Of a stretch of DNA of 64,000 nucleotides, positions 46,086 to 56,327 are shown one piece after another. The notes beneath the pieces were generated by a model. The model was given only the letters and a program-made list of their open reading frames with translations, searched no databases and was not told where the DNA came from. The stretch comes from Ectocarpus siliculosus. Its lineage: Eukaryota > Sar > Phaeophyceae > Ectocarpales > Ectocarpaceae. How positions within the stretch are numbered: position 1 is the first letter of the stretch; every line of letters begins with the position of its first letter. The DNA lies in contig FN648407.1 of the NCBI GenBank assembly GCA_000310025.1, positions 23,929 to 87,928 of the forward strand, in the 5' to 3' direction. A program made the translations under genes and the position numbers.

Positions 46086-46183
46086 TAAATGACACACGCA
46101 AGACGGACACCCGTCGTACAGTAAAACACGATATACAAATAGAAAACAAGAGTGCGCGTTTCCCTCTTAACCAGTACCGCGCA

Positions 46184-46186
<3 letters not shown>

Positions 46187-46223
<37 letters not shown>
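46187..46223. repeat. (CT)n microsatellite
   Basis: About 18 CT dinucleotides end in CAG. A shorter tract of the same type lies at 23660-23680 inside a subtilase intron. Confidence 0.95.
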
Positions 46224-46227
<4 letters not shown>

Positions 46228-47075
46228 ACACACATTCTCCTATTCTACCCCGTCTCTCATGCACACTCTTCCCGCCTAGGAAACCCAAGGAATGGAGCGT
46301 CCGAAATGAGTCACTCCTCCCATGTCTGTATGGAAGGTTTCCACAAAGGGGCCGTGGTAGCATCAATCCCCCTCTGCTATCTTTGCCCCGCAAGCGTTGT
46401 CTAAGCCGCGGAGCGGACGGGCTGCGCTCTTGGGACGGATACAAGCAAAGAAAAAAGTCTACCAGAGAGACAAAAAATAAGGAGTCCACAAAGGGGCTCC
46501 AAATTCCCAGTTGTCTTCTCATCGCTGGGGGCTGCGATACAACCACTGTCACCCACCGAACCCATCACATCCCTTGAGGTATGGTACACGCGTGGTGTAC
46601 AAGAATCCCGGACACCTCTTCACAAACAAACCCGGTCTCGAATACCCTGATATCCGTATGTCATACTCATACTCATACTCATCTCTTCAACAAGTACCTG
46701 GTGTACGTCGCTATTCTGAATCAATCCCGCAAACAAGTCCAAAGGATACCCCGAAACGGCCCAATACGACCCCCCCCCCAAGTAGGCAAGTATCTTTCTA
46801 CATGAAAAGATACGATGACCCGGATGAGCATATCTATTTTTTCCCACGCCATGGTTCTACATTTGTGCCCAACAGGCCCACTGACTACTAGACTACTCTG
46901 ACGAGGGCGGCTCGCTCCACCCCAGCCCCCTCTACCGCTGCCGCTGCTGCTTGCAATCCTGCCGCGCGTTGACAACAGTCCCTCCCGCCCCCCCCCCAGC
47001 TACATCACATGCGCCGATCAACGACATCGATTGTGGCACTCATCACTCAGCACTCGATTTTCAGTGAAAAGGCTG

Positions 47076-50000
47076 CTATCGAACAGCGTCTTGGCGGGAA
47101 ACGGTTTGCGGCGGGATGTCCGCCTCCACCGGGGTCACCGGAACTCCAGTCGCCGTCGCCGCGCACATGTGGATAGTCCCGTTGATGATCATGAACGATC
47201 CACAGATCTACGGTCGCACGAGACGTCAGTGCCGTGCAGAGCGAGGGGGGGGGGAGTCATTTGCCATGTCCTAGACGTTGGTCGACCATCGATAACATAC
47301 TCCTGGGAAATTTCCCACGGGAGGTAGAGCTACGAAGTAATTATTGCTTGGTCGCTGCGATAGCGGATCCTTCGCCTCCGCACCTCCAAACAGTGCTGCT
47401 TCGAACAGACGTAACCAAAGTATGCATACACCTTGTGAGGGAAGATTCTAGGGTAAACTGGCGTGAGAGAGTCGGTCCAAAACGCTGGCAACAAGCGACA
47501 GCACCGCTGGCGTGCCACCGCACAAGGAAGCCAGCACGCCCCCCCAGAGCCTCTCTGATACACCTTCCCTAATGTCGCTTCTCGTTTAGGCCTGATCCTT
47601 GCAAAAGGGTTGCTTGTTTCCCGCCATGGCCTCCAGTCTGGGCTGTATGATACCACGACACTCAAAATAATCCAAGACCACCGCGAGGGCAAACAGGGGG
47701 CCCACACCACCCAACTAAGATACAAGTATAACGGAACGGTATCGTGGGAGACGCCCACCAGATGGCAACAGCAATACGAAGAAGCACTTAGTTCTACGGC
47801 GGCAAGTATGCTGATGATGTGTTTGCAAACTTCCAAGATTTGTGGCCACTTTCCATGCTTTACTACCCGTGGAAGGACGGGAAGGAACAGCAGTCCAAAA
47901 AAACAAAAGGAAGACCCACCTGAGCGGTGCGGATGAGACAACCCTTCGGCAGAAGGAACGTGAGGACCGTTGCTAGTGTTCTCCTCGCCTCTGGTACGAA
48001 CTCTCTAGGCGTGCGGTGCAGGTTGGCGTCCACCATGGTGGTGAAGATATCGCGGTAGCTCAGGTGGGGCTGCACAGAAAGCGGCGGACACAGACACACA
48101 CCACGATTTGGCAAGTTGAATTACTCGGGTGGAAAAGAGCAGTTGCGTATGTCGCTGCAACCACGCTTGGTAAGCTGAACTTTTCGAATGAAAAACTGCG
48201 TGTATCGCGAGAACAAGACGCATGTGTCGTTGGGGTCGGGTGGGGTAGGGGCAGAGTATGCATACGGTGTGCTGCTCGTCGAGGGAGCGCACGCAAATAA
48301 ACTACCGTATACGACACAAGATAACACACCCCCTAGACCGATTTTCAACGCTTGATCTATCAACAGCAGAAAGATTCGCAGCGCCAAAAATGGCGGCGTT
48401 AAAGCCGCCTGGTTCAGAGCTCTCCGAAAACGTGTCGTTTCGTATTTTGCATCCTCTTCGTCGTGGAGTAATCGAGCTTTGAAAATCGGTCCAGGGGGTG
48501 TGTAATCTTGTGTCGTACAGTATACGGTAATATAAGAACGATGGGACGGTCGCATCGCATGCCGCGAGAACATGGAAACCCTGGGCAGTACCAGTGCTGC
48601 CCGTACACGGCCGCACACCATAGCGCCAAGGGATGTCACCGGGCTTGTACAGGTCGACCGGCCGTATACAGGGACCCCTATTTCACAGAGAATTCAAAGG
48701 CTACATGCGGCGAGGTCTAAAAAAAAACTCGAGCAGCGGTTTCACGTTCAAGGCGTGGCACTGTACACGTGTGCAGGTGAATAATTGTCTCGCGTAGATA
48801 CCTGCAGCAGCTTGAGTGTGGACACGTTGTGCGGGATGTGGGACAGGTAGCCCGCCATCACCCCTGCCATCATTGACCCCGCCGCCGTCCGCGCGAAGGC
48901 GTTCTGGAAAGTAACCTGTTGTTTGTTGTTGCATTCAGCAGGCATGGGGCCACCGCAACCAGTTAGGGGAGGGAGGTGAAAGGAATAGGGGTGCGATAAG
49001 ATGGGAGGGGGGACGGGGAAGTAGAGACAGCAGACACAGTGGGGGGTGGGGGGCATACAGATAGAGACACATTTCTGATACCAACCAACCGTGGTTTAGC
49101 GCGATTGAGCGAGGGCGAAAACACAAGACAGGTAAAGACGTCAGGCGACTCTGACCGAATCCGTCCGTGTGTAGATGTCTCGGGGTTGGGATCTCAGCAG
49201 CCTCTTCCGCTGCTGCGGCCACTTGTTAAAAAACTTTCTGGCACGGGCTTCACAAGCAGAGAGAAGCGTCGTTCTGTCATGACGACATTTTTTCCCGCTA
49301 AGCGTGCAACGGATGTGTGACACACGTCGTCGAGGCACTGGGTCGCCACACACTCATAAAAAACCACCACCTTTGGCGCAATCATGACGTTGGCGCAATC
49401 ATGACGTTGGCGCAATCATGACGTTGGCGCAATCATGACGTCGTTTCAAGCCAACAGCAACAACGGTAGTAGACCACCAGTGCGGCCACCAAACAACCAC
49501 CACTTTCGCGCGATCGTCATGTCCGTTCCAGTAACAACAACAACAACGCTACCTCTGCTCACCCGCTCTTCGCAGGCGTCCGATAGCTGGTTGATACCGA
49601 TACCGAAGATCATTTCGCGTCCCCCCCTGGGGACCATGCCGCGCATCCAGCGCCGAGAAAGCGGCTCCTTGTTTGCCTCCGCGTTACACGCCTCTGCACT
49701 CGCACGCAAAAAAACGCCGGGGTTTCCAACATGCCAGAAGGCGTGAGCAAGAAGGGGAAGGGGGTACAAGTGAACACGGATATGACGTCCGTTGTTGTAG
49801 TCGTTGGTGTCACGCAAACTTTGCTAGCCGCCACAACGTGGCACAACACATCGGGGTTTCCATACTTACACAGAAGCGTGAATAGAAACGGTTAAAAGCG
49901 GTGCGATGTCAGGAGAAGAGGGCATGCGTCATCTGTGCAGCTGCTGCGCTGCCCCCCCCCCCCCCCCCCCCCTCCTCAAAAACACCAAAACAACAACAAC

Positions 50001-53000
50001 AACACTCACCCAAAAACCTGCTGAAAAGGGTCATCATGAACCCGGGGACAAGTGCTGAACCCAACCGGACCCCCCTGGGGTTCCCGAAATCCCCCGGGTT
50101 GAAGTAATCCTTCCGTGGAAAACGAATGGGCCGAAAAACCGGGGGGGAAAAAGAACCACCGGGGGGTGGGGACCCTTTTTTTTAAGGGAACCCCCCTCTA
50201 AAAAAAAAGGGGCNNNNNNNNNNNNNNNNNNNNNNNNNNNNNNNNNNNNNNNNNNNNNNNNNNNNNNNNNNNNNNNNNNNNNNNNNNNNNNNNNNNNNNN
50301 NNNNNNNNNNNNNTTTGTTTCAAGGATACCCACCTTTCCAAAAAAGGAGCATGTGTTTTTCAACATTAAGTACCCACCAGGACAAAACTTTTTCTTTCCC
50401 ACTAAAGGCCTTTTTCCGGGTTCCCCCCTTCACCCAGCAAAACCACATCCCCGGGTACCACGGTCAGCTTTGTCACCAACCCGCGCTAATTTCGTTCCTC
50501 GAACACGCCGGCGTGGCGTGGGAACATAGCACTGAACCAAGCTCAAAGTGAGCCAATTCTCTTCCCACCCACCAACAGCAGTCTGCTTTACTCCGGGATA
50601 CGCAGACGCCTCCCCCCCCCCCCCCCCCGTTATCCTGCGATCCACGACACGGTTCATCTTGCCTTGAAGCCGTTGATGTACAAGACCCGCGTGGGGATTT
50701 GCACATGGAACATGGGAAACATGGAGGCCGGCGGCTTGCCGGTGAGCTTAGCGTTGAGCCACGAGTTGAAGCCAGAGCGGTAGTAGCTCTCGATGACCGC
50801 TCCGAGGGTAGAACCGAAGAATGAATTGGGCTTGGGGTCCTGCGGAAGAATGAATTACAACAATTCGACGGCGGTGGCCTTAGAGGGGCTGAGTGTTGAG
50901 AGACAGGGGGTCGGTTACGGCGGGGCCATACAGAACGAAATGGGCAGTGGTGACGACGGTATTAGCTACCATGGTACGGTACAAAAAAGCGAGAGGTACC
51001 TGGCCCATGAAAAGCTCATCCAAACTAAACTATGTTTTAACGCAATACAGATTTGGTACGCAGTTGTTGAACCTAAACTCCAACACCATGTGGAATCAAA
51101 CTCACGACATCGCAAATGTTGATACATACGATGAACAACCAAAGTGTTCATCGGAAAATGGGGGGGTACAAAAATAGACTTGCCTGTTCCAGGAGGGGCG
51201 TCCTGAGCTTGCTCATGCGGAACACTTCCTTGGACAGCGAGTACAGCATCTCCTTGGCAATCGACGGATCCGCCTCAATCAGCTTGTTCAGCTCCACCGA
51301 CTCCTGTCATGACGTGGTGTTGTCAGTGTGTGCTTTTGTGTTGTCGTCCTATTTATTATGGCGACAGTCTCCCAACTTTTCGTGGTGAGGCGTGTACTAC
51401 ACTTTTCAGTGTGTGTAGAGTACTACACTGTTACCTGCCTGTGAGGTACAAATACAACAAACACTTCAAGACACTACCTCCTGCTGTGATATATACACAA
51501 CATGACAAATGCACTTGATTCGAAAAGGTCACCGCTGTTCGACGATGTTGAACCACTATGTATGATAGGAAAGACCGAACGAAAAAAAATAAATACATTA
51601 TACTCATGACGTCATGTACACGGGTGACGGGACACTCAACGCCCAACGCGGCCTCCGACCAACACTGCTGGCCAAGCTAGCTCTGCGTAGTTTAGCACGA
51701 TGATACTGGAACCTACCACAGCTTCAAGACGAACAAGTGGCAAATGGATCCACCTTCAACACATGATGCCCTATCCTGCGCGACGGCAAGCTATAGCGTG
51801 AGCTTGTATTTCTTGCAGTGCACGGAGAGTGGGAGAGTAGGGTGGTGGCTCGCTACGCTTGCTTACCAGAGTGAAGGCAACACCATCGGTCTCCGTGAGG
51901 GCCGTAGCATAGGTAGGTTCCTCCCTCAGCACGTGCAGAGCTCCGAACATCCCTCTGTAACATTGTGGAAGCGCCACGGCAAGAGGGCGAAACGGTAAGA
52001 GTCGTCTACGGCGATTTTCATATCTATTTGTGTGTGTGTGTGCTTTGACAACGCCAAATCGATGAGACGGCGGTTGCCTCCAGGTTCGCGCTCGACACCG
52101 CCGTCACAATCTACGAGGTACTCTCTGAGGTGACATTCACCAACCGCATTCGTTAGTTTTGGGTTTGAGGAAGATACACTCATGAACTACATAGTTTCGC
52201 GGAACGGCGCGGGCCGGAAAGAAGTCAGGTGCTTCGTAACACACGGATTCACATCACTCCCGAGGGGAAGCGTGTGTGGTGTTCAAACGCTTTCTCCACC
52301 AACCCCAACAGCCAAGAGTTCACGCTAGATGAGAATATGCCCTGCTTACACCGCTGGTCAGTTGCAGTTTTTATGTGTATCGCCCTTTCAAAATACGTGC
52401 ACTCGTGGGCTGTTTCAATGTGTGCTGCTCGAGAAACCGTGGAAATACAGGTAGCTTTCTCTGACGCTATGAGTTCATTACTACTCTATCTTAGACTCTC
52501 TTCATAGATAGAGATAGAGTCGTTGGGTCATATTCAGAAAAAAAAAAAGGCGGGTGGACGGTTCATGGCCGGTGAAATGTTTTCGACGCGATAGAAAAAA
52601 GCGCGTGTTCCCGTCACGAAGTTTTCAGCTTTAACGACCAGTCCGGGGGCAATGCGGTCACCAATCGTCACGTGCGACTTCGAGCAGTTGGTCGTTCATG
52701 GACCATTGGCGACGACCGTGATTGGTCAAACAGTACTGCCATGGGTTGTTGAAGCACCCACGCCAAGGTCCACCAATACCCGCGTCAGGGTTCACCAACT
52801 CGTGCAGGAGCTGGTGTGTCGAGTGACTGCTGGTATTGGGCAAGATGGCCTCTTTCTCTCCTCTATCGCCGTTTTCTAGCCAAGCGTACGTACACGTATT
52901 GCACAAACGGTTACTCCAGGAAAGCAGTATAGTAGCAGCACCAAACACGTCTTGCACGTATGGTTGCTCATGAACAACAGCAGTAACTAGTAGCAGCAGC

Positions 53001-56000
53001 ACCAGCAGCGGCAGCAGTCCAACGACAGCAGTCAAGTACCAACGTCATCACAGCGTGTTGACAGGAGGCTTGCGGCGAGCACACCAAACAGCGTGTGATA
53101 CATCCCCGGCACCGCACGTGCCAGGACAAATGCTCGCTGTGCGCCTGGCAAGCTTCCTCCTTCATGTGTTGTATTTTCATCATGTGACTATGTGTTGTGT
53201 CGTCTTCCTGTCTCTTGTTCGTAGCTATGCTACTGCTTTTGCGTTTCCGGAGTCCCGTCGTAGCCACGTCGTTCTCGGTCAGTGCAACCATCAACCACTG
53301 TCGTTGTATTTCAACCATCGGTGTCCTGAAACGCAGGCCTACAAGTACAAAACAGGAGTAGGTCATTGGTCATGTTATGCATACTAACCGTATTCGCGGA
53401 TAGAGACGATCTCGCTGTGTCCTTGAAGAACAGACTCCACCACATCCCGTTCGACTGTGGGTATATCTCGAATGGGTAGTCTTTCTGTGTGTGTTCTTAT
53501 TATTCCTTAATTAAAAACAAAAAAAATGACAGATGAGCTGGACCAACGCAACAGCTGTTCCAGCTTTCCAATAGCGACCAACTTCTATCTTACGTGTGAT
53601 ACGCAGATTCATACCTTATGACCCGACAACCGAAAACATATCAAGTAGGGCGGGTGCCCAGTATCGGGCTATTGGCCGGGCCGGCCTGGCTTGTATAGCC
53701 GCCTCTACAATACACGACCCACGACACTTCTATTTAGCTGAATGATTATAAGAAACACCACGTAGCAAGTCGATGGTGGATTACATGGCATTTTCTGTTC
53801 GTCAATCGTTGGACGGCACTTGTATGCATACACATACGTAACTCCGTACTTGTATGCATGCCCGAGACCAGCAGTATTCACTGCAGGGCCGCCGGGGCCC
53901 ACATCGATGCACATGCATAACCGGTACATCACAAAAGGTGTTTGGTAACCGCTTTTCAGATTTGAACTCGAGTCTTCGATTCGACGGGAGGTGCTCCATG
54001 CTCCATACGAGTTGCAAGTTGCAAGTTAACGCCTAGCGGCGAACAATGGTTGTGTTCGTACTGTTTTTTTTTTTTTTTTGTCTGCACTTGAAATCAGCAC
54101 TGACAGCACTAGTGGCGTATACTCCCCTCCCCTCCTGCGGTACTTTGCCTTCGACTTAATGCGAGAAGAGTTCAGCACTCTCTTCCCACTATGTACACAC
54201 GAACTAGCGCTATCCATTAAGCCAGGAGCGGAAGCGAGAGAAAAACTCACTTTGAAAGAAGAGCTCGCTTACGCCGGGATTCGATCCCCTGACCTGACCT
54301 CTAGAAGGTTTCGAAGATACCAACGAGACCACAGGGGGCTATGTAGATTGGCAAAGACAGGCTATCTAACATCTGTTCATTCTAGTATACATCCAGCAGT
54401 ACATGTAGGATCGTACCCGCTTTTCAGAGACAAAATTGAATCTTCGATTCGACGGGAGGTGCTACATGCTCGACACGAGTTGCGGGGAAAAATGTAGATG
54501 GGCAGGCATCCAGAGTCTTTCTATATTGCCGCCGCAAACGGTAAAAAAGCGGGGGGTGCGCCCGTAACACAACCAGCATCATGAGCACCTTCATGACAGC
54601 TGCCGCACACATTCGACAGTAGTATTATAGTTCAAAATACGAGTATCTTTTCGTTTGCTGAATGGACAACGGAACTTTTCTCTTTCCTTTCGCAACGGCT
54701 CGACAAAGCAACTCACCTGTGGTTCTCCCCACCGACAGTCTCGACCTGGTGCAGCTGCTCGTTGAGGTAGCGCAGGCGGGACACGGAGCCTTGGGTGATG
54801 AGAAACACTCTGGTCTGCGGGTCACCTTGCTCCAGAAGCACCTTCGAAACATCCAAAGAAACACCACACACGTCACGTGAAGCGACGCCGCCGGCATCCG
54901 AAATTGCAACGCAGGCAGCAAGTTTGGGGAATTGAATCAGGCTTGTGTGCGCGTGCCAGCCTGATGTGTGTTTGCGTTGGAGACATGTGTTTGCTTCATT
55001 TCAACACAGCGGCGTACATGGCGGGTGCCCATGCGGGACACAAAATCAGCACCCATCGGCTTCGTGCACACATGCTGCAGAAAAGTGGTGTGTGGTCCAG
55101 CGGCTACAAAATGGTAGGCAACACGCTCTTTCTGCGACGATTGGGCAGCAGTTGTGAGAGACGATCGTTGCACTTGGGGAGAGGTTCGGTGCAGGAGGGA
55201 TTGCCCAGCGTAGAGTGTCTACGTCGCGACACGGGCGCGGTCACCGCCACTCTGCTGCTGTCGACAAGTTAACAAGCGAAGCAGTACTGCCCAGCTTCAG
55301 TGACGACCAGATCATTTTTGAATCCCCGACGGGAGCTTGCAGCTTTAGCTCCCCAAGGCTAACTAACCAAAGGAACAGCATGTTGAACATATTCGTTCTT
55401 TCCAGGTCATGGCTTGGTAGCTCTGACGTTGCACACGCATGTTTCACTAGCGCCCCCCCCCACCCATCAAGAGTATATCAAAGCCCACGGTAATAGGTCT
55501 GACAAGTCGGTCCACAGCGTATGAGCATCTTGAAAGCGTTTCGTGCTCCAAGGCAGAGCGACAAAAATTTCCAACGAGGGCTAGCGGTGCGGCAGCTGCT
55601 TTCAAATTTTGTATGGATCGATGTGGAGGCAATCAATTTTCCAGTCAATTTCGCTATCGTCACAACTGCTGCTGCGACCTTTGATTCATCGGAGATAGAT
55701 GTAGTTGGATACGTGCAGCAACACCACAGAAACCCACCTCGCCCTCCGAGAACGGCTCGCGTGTCATGTTCTCGATGACCTTGGCGATGCTCTCGTCCGA
55801 GCAAAACTTGAACAGGGTCGACGATCGCAAGCATCTCGCAGCCTCGGCCTTCTGCTCTGCCGTAAGCGGACGACGTGAATCGTGCGCCTGGTGCCTCTCT
55901 CCCAGCGATGGGCCAGGCGGCGGTTGGTCGTAGTACACGTCCTCCTCCTCCTCCTCCACTTCTCCGCCCACGCCTACTGATCCGAGCACAGGTTGAGACG

Positions 56001-56049
56001 ATTCATCCGTGGTCAGCGCGCTGAGAGAAGCAGTGGGAGGCATGGACAT
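47076..56049 (-). CDS. Cyclic-nucleotide-binding-like domain fused to a hydrophobic carrier-like region; spans an assembly gap
   Basis: Exons (minus): 56049-55738, 54841-54717, 51954-51867, 51303-51184 and 50839-50663, then at least one exon lost near the N gap, then 49693-49563, 48903-48802, 48069-47920 and 47207-47076 (stop). Residues 1-60 are acidic and disordered. Residues 61-175 read as a cNMP-binding fold (LRSSTLFKFCSDESIAKVI, EPFSEGEVLLEQGDP, VFLITQGSVSRL, GMFGALHVLREEP). The phosphate-binding Glu and Arg of the usual GELAL...RAAT cassette are absent, so nucleotide binding is doubtful. Later exons carry MFHVQIPTRVLYINGF, RGMVPRGGREMIFGIGINQL, MMAGVMAGYLSHIPHNVSTL and SFMIINGTIHMCAATATGVP. 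These resemble mitochondrial-carrier-type helices with degenerate signatures. The introns after 51184 and 50663 have GC donors. The start could lie as far as 56205, because the frame stays open. The carrier-like label is tentative. Confidence 0.72.
48305..48527. mobile_element. MITE family M1, copy 4 (most complete)
   Basis: Inverted repeats of about 50 bp begin CCGTATACGACACAAGATAA and end ATCTTGTGTCGTACAGTATA-CGG. A TA lies on each side (48303-48304 and 48528-48529). The core has AAAATGGCGGCGTTAAAGCC. It is inside an intron of the cNMP/carrier-like gene. Confidence 0.88.
49373..49440. repeat. Four tandem copies of a 17 bp unit
   Basis: TTGGCGCAATCATGACG is repeated four times without spacers, in an intron of the cNMP/carrier-like gene. 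A related CGCGCGATCGTCATG follows at 49505, suggesting the unit may extend further in decayed form. Confidence 0.95.
50040..50460. other. 100-N assembly gap with poor-quality flanks
   Basis: N spans 50214-50313 exactly, so the size is probably a placeholder. Both sides show the same homopolymer-rich, doubled-letter texture as the left edge of the window. At least one exon of the surrounding gene is missing here: the exon at 49693 begins in phase 1, while the exon at 50663 ends in phase 0. Confidence 0.9.
52430..52530. repeat. Dispersed repeat matching 29365-29470
   Basis: GTGGAAATACAGGTAGCTTT, CTCTATCTTAGACTCT and TCATAGATAGAGATAGAGT are shared with 29365-29470. In that region the sequence lies between arms of fold-back element A. 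Intron copy. Confidence 0.75.
53425..53500. mobile_element. Fold-back element A, fragment
   Basis: GACTCCACCACATCCCGTTC through GGGTAGTCTTTCTGTGTGTG is nearly identical to the arms at 29.1-29.8 kb. Only one arm end is present. Confidence 0.8.
53946..54018. repeat. Direct repeat D1, left copy flanking a SINE
   Basis: CCGCTTTTCAGA, TCTTCGATTCGACGGGAGGT and ACGAGTTGC are repeated in the same order at 54417-54485, on the other side of the SINE at 54.06-54.34 kb. Confidence 0.8.
54063..54340 (-). mobile_element. tRNA-derived SINE, copy 3 with poly-A tail
   Basis: On the minus strand the head CCCTGTGGTCTCGTTGGTAT has an A box (TGGTCTCGTTGG) and a B box (GGATCGAATCCC). The body is collinear with copy 2 and ends in a 16-base A tail (plus-strand T run 54064-54079). 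The block between ACAGAGGGAAG and the tail is shorter than in copy 2, lacking the TTCTGTGTGACC segment. It lies in an intron of the cNMP/carrier-like gene. Confidence 0.85.
54413..54485. repeat. Direct repeat D1, right copy
   Basis: This is the partner of 53946-54018. CCGCTTTTCAGA, TTCGATTCGACGGGAGGTGC and ACGAGTTGC are conserved, with small indels. Confidence 0.8.
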
Positions 56050-56327
56050 GCCGCAGGATCTGGCAGCAGCGGATGTGGGAGCGTTGGCAGCAGCAACCAA
56101 GGCAGAAGCTTTTTTATTTTCGCGAGAGAAACGGGGCTCCGCAGATGAGCAATGTGGCGGGAGCAAGCATGGTTGATGCAGCACACGCATGTGGACACCT
56201 ACCACAGGATCATCATCTGCTCATCTGCTGGTGCTGTTTCAAACGCACGCTACAACTAGCTGGCTTTACGCTCTGCATACCTCTCTACTCATAAACCTGC
56301 CATCAAGACCATAGGCTCAGGTAGTGG
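56050..56327. promoter_or_regulatory. Shared promoter region of the cNMP/carrier-like gene (-) and TruA gene (+)
   Basis: The divergent start codons at 56049 (minus) and 56328 (plus) are 278 bp apart. No TATA box or recognised operator is visible. If the minus-strand gene starts at 56205, only 122 bp separate the two. Confidence 0.45.

Larger units (their letters stand above)
41042..47075. other. 6 kb intergenic region rich in short transposable elements, no gene seen
   Basis: It separates the RCC1 gene (5' end) from the cNMP/carrier-like gene (3' end). It contains three TA-flanked MITEs, one SINE, a Harbinger-like MITE and a CT microsatellite. Open frames here are short or low complexity. 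43.4-45.8 kb holds no recognisable gene, only palindromic ACACGTGTGTG motifs near 43430-43465 and AT-rich stretches near 44460-44560. Confidence 0.6.

Noticed and set aside
49373-49440. CRISPR array
   Set aside because: The 17 bp units are contiguous without spacers and lie in a eukaryotic intron.
50034-50402. Frame spanning the N gap
   Set aside because: It is an artefact of the N run and poor flanking sequence.
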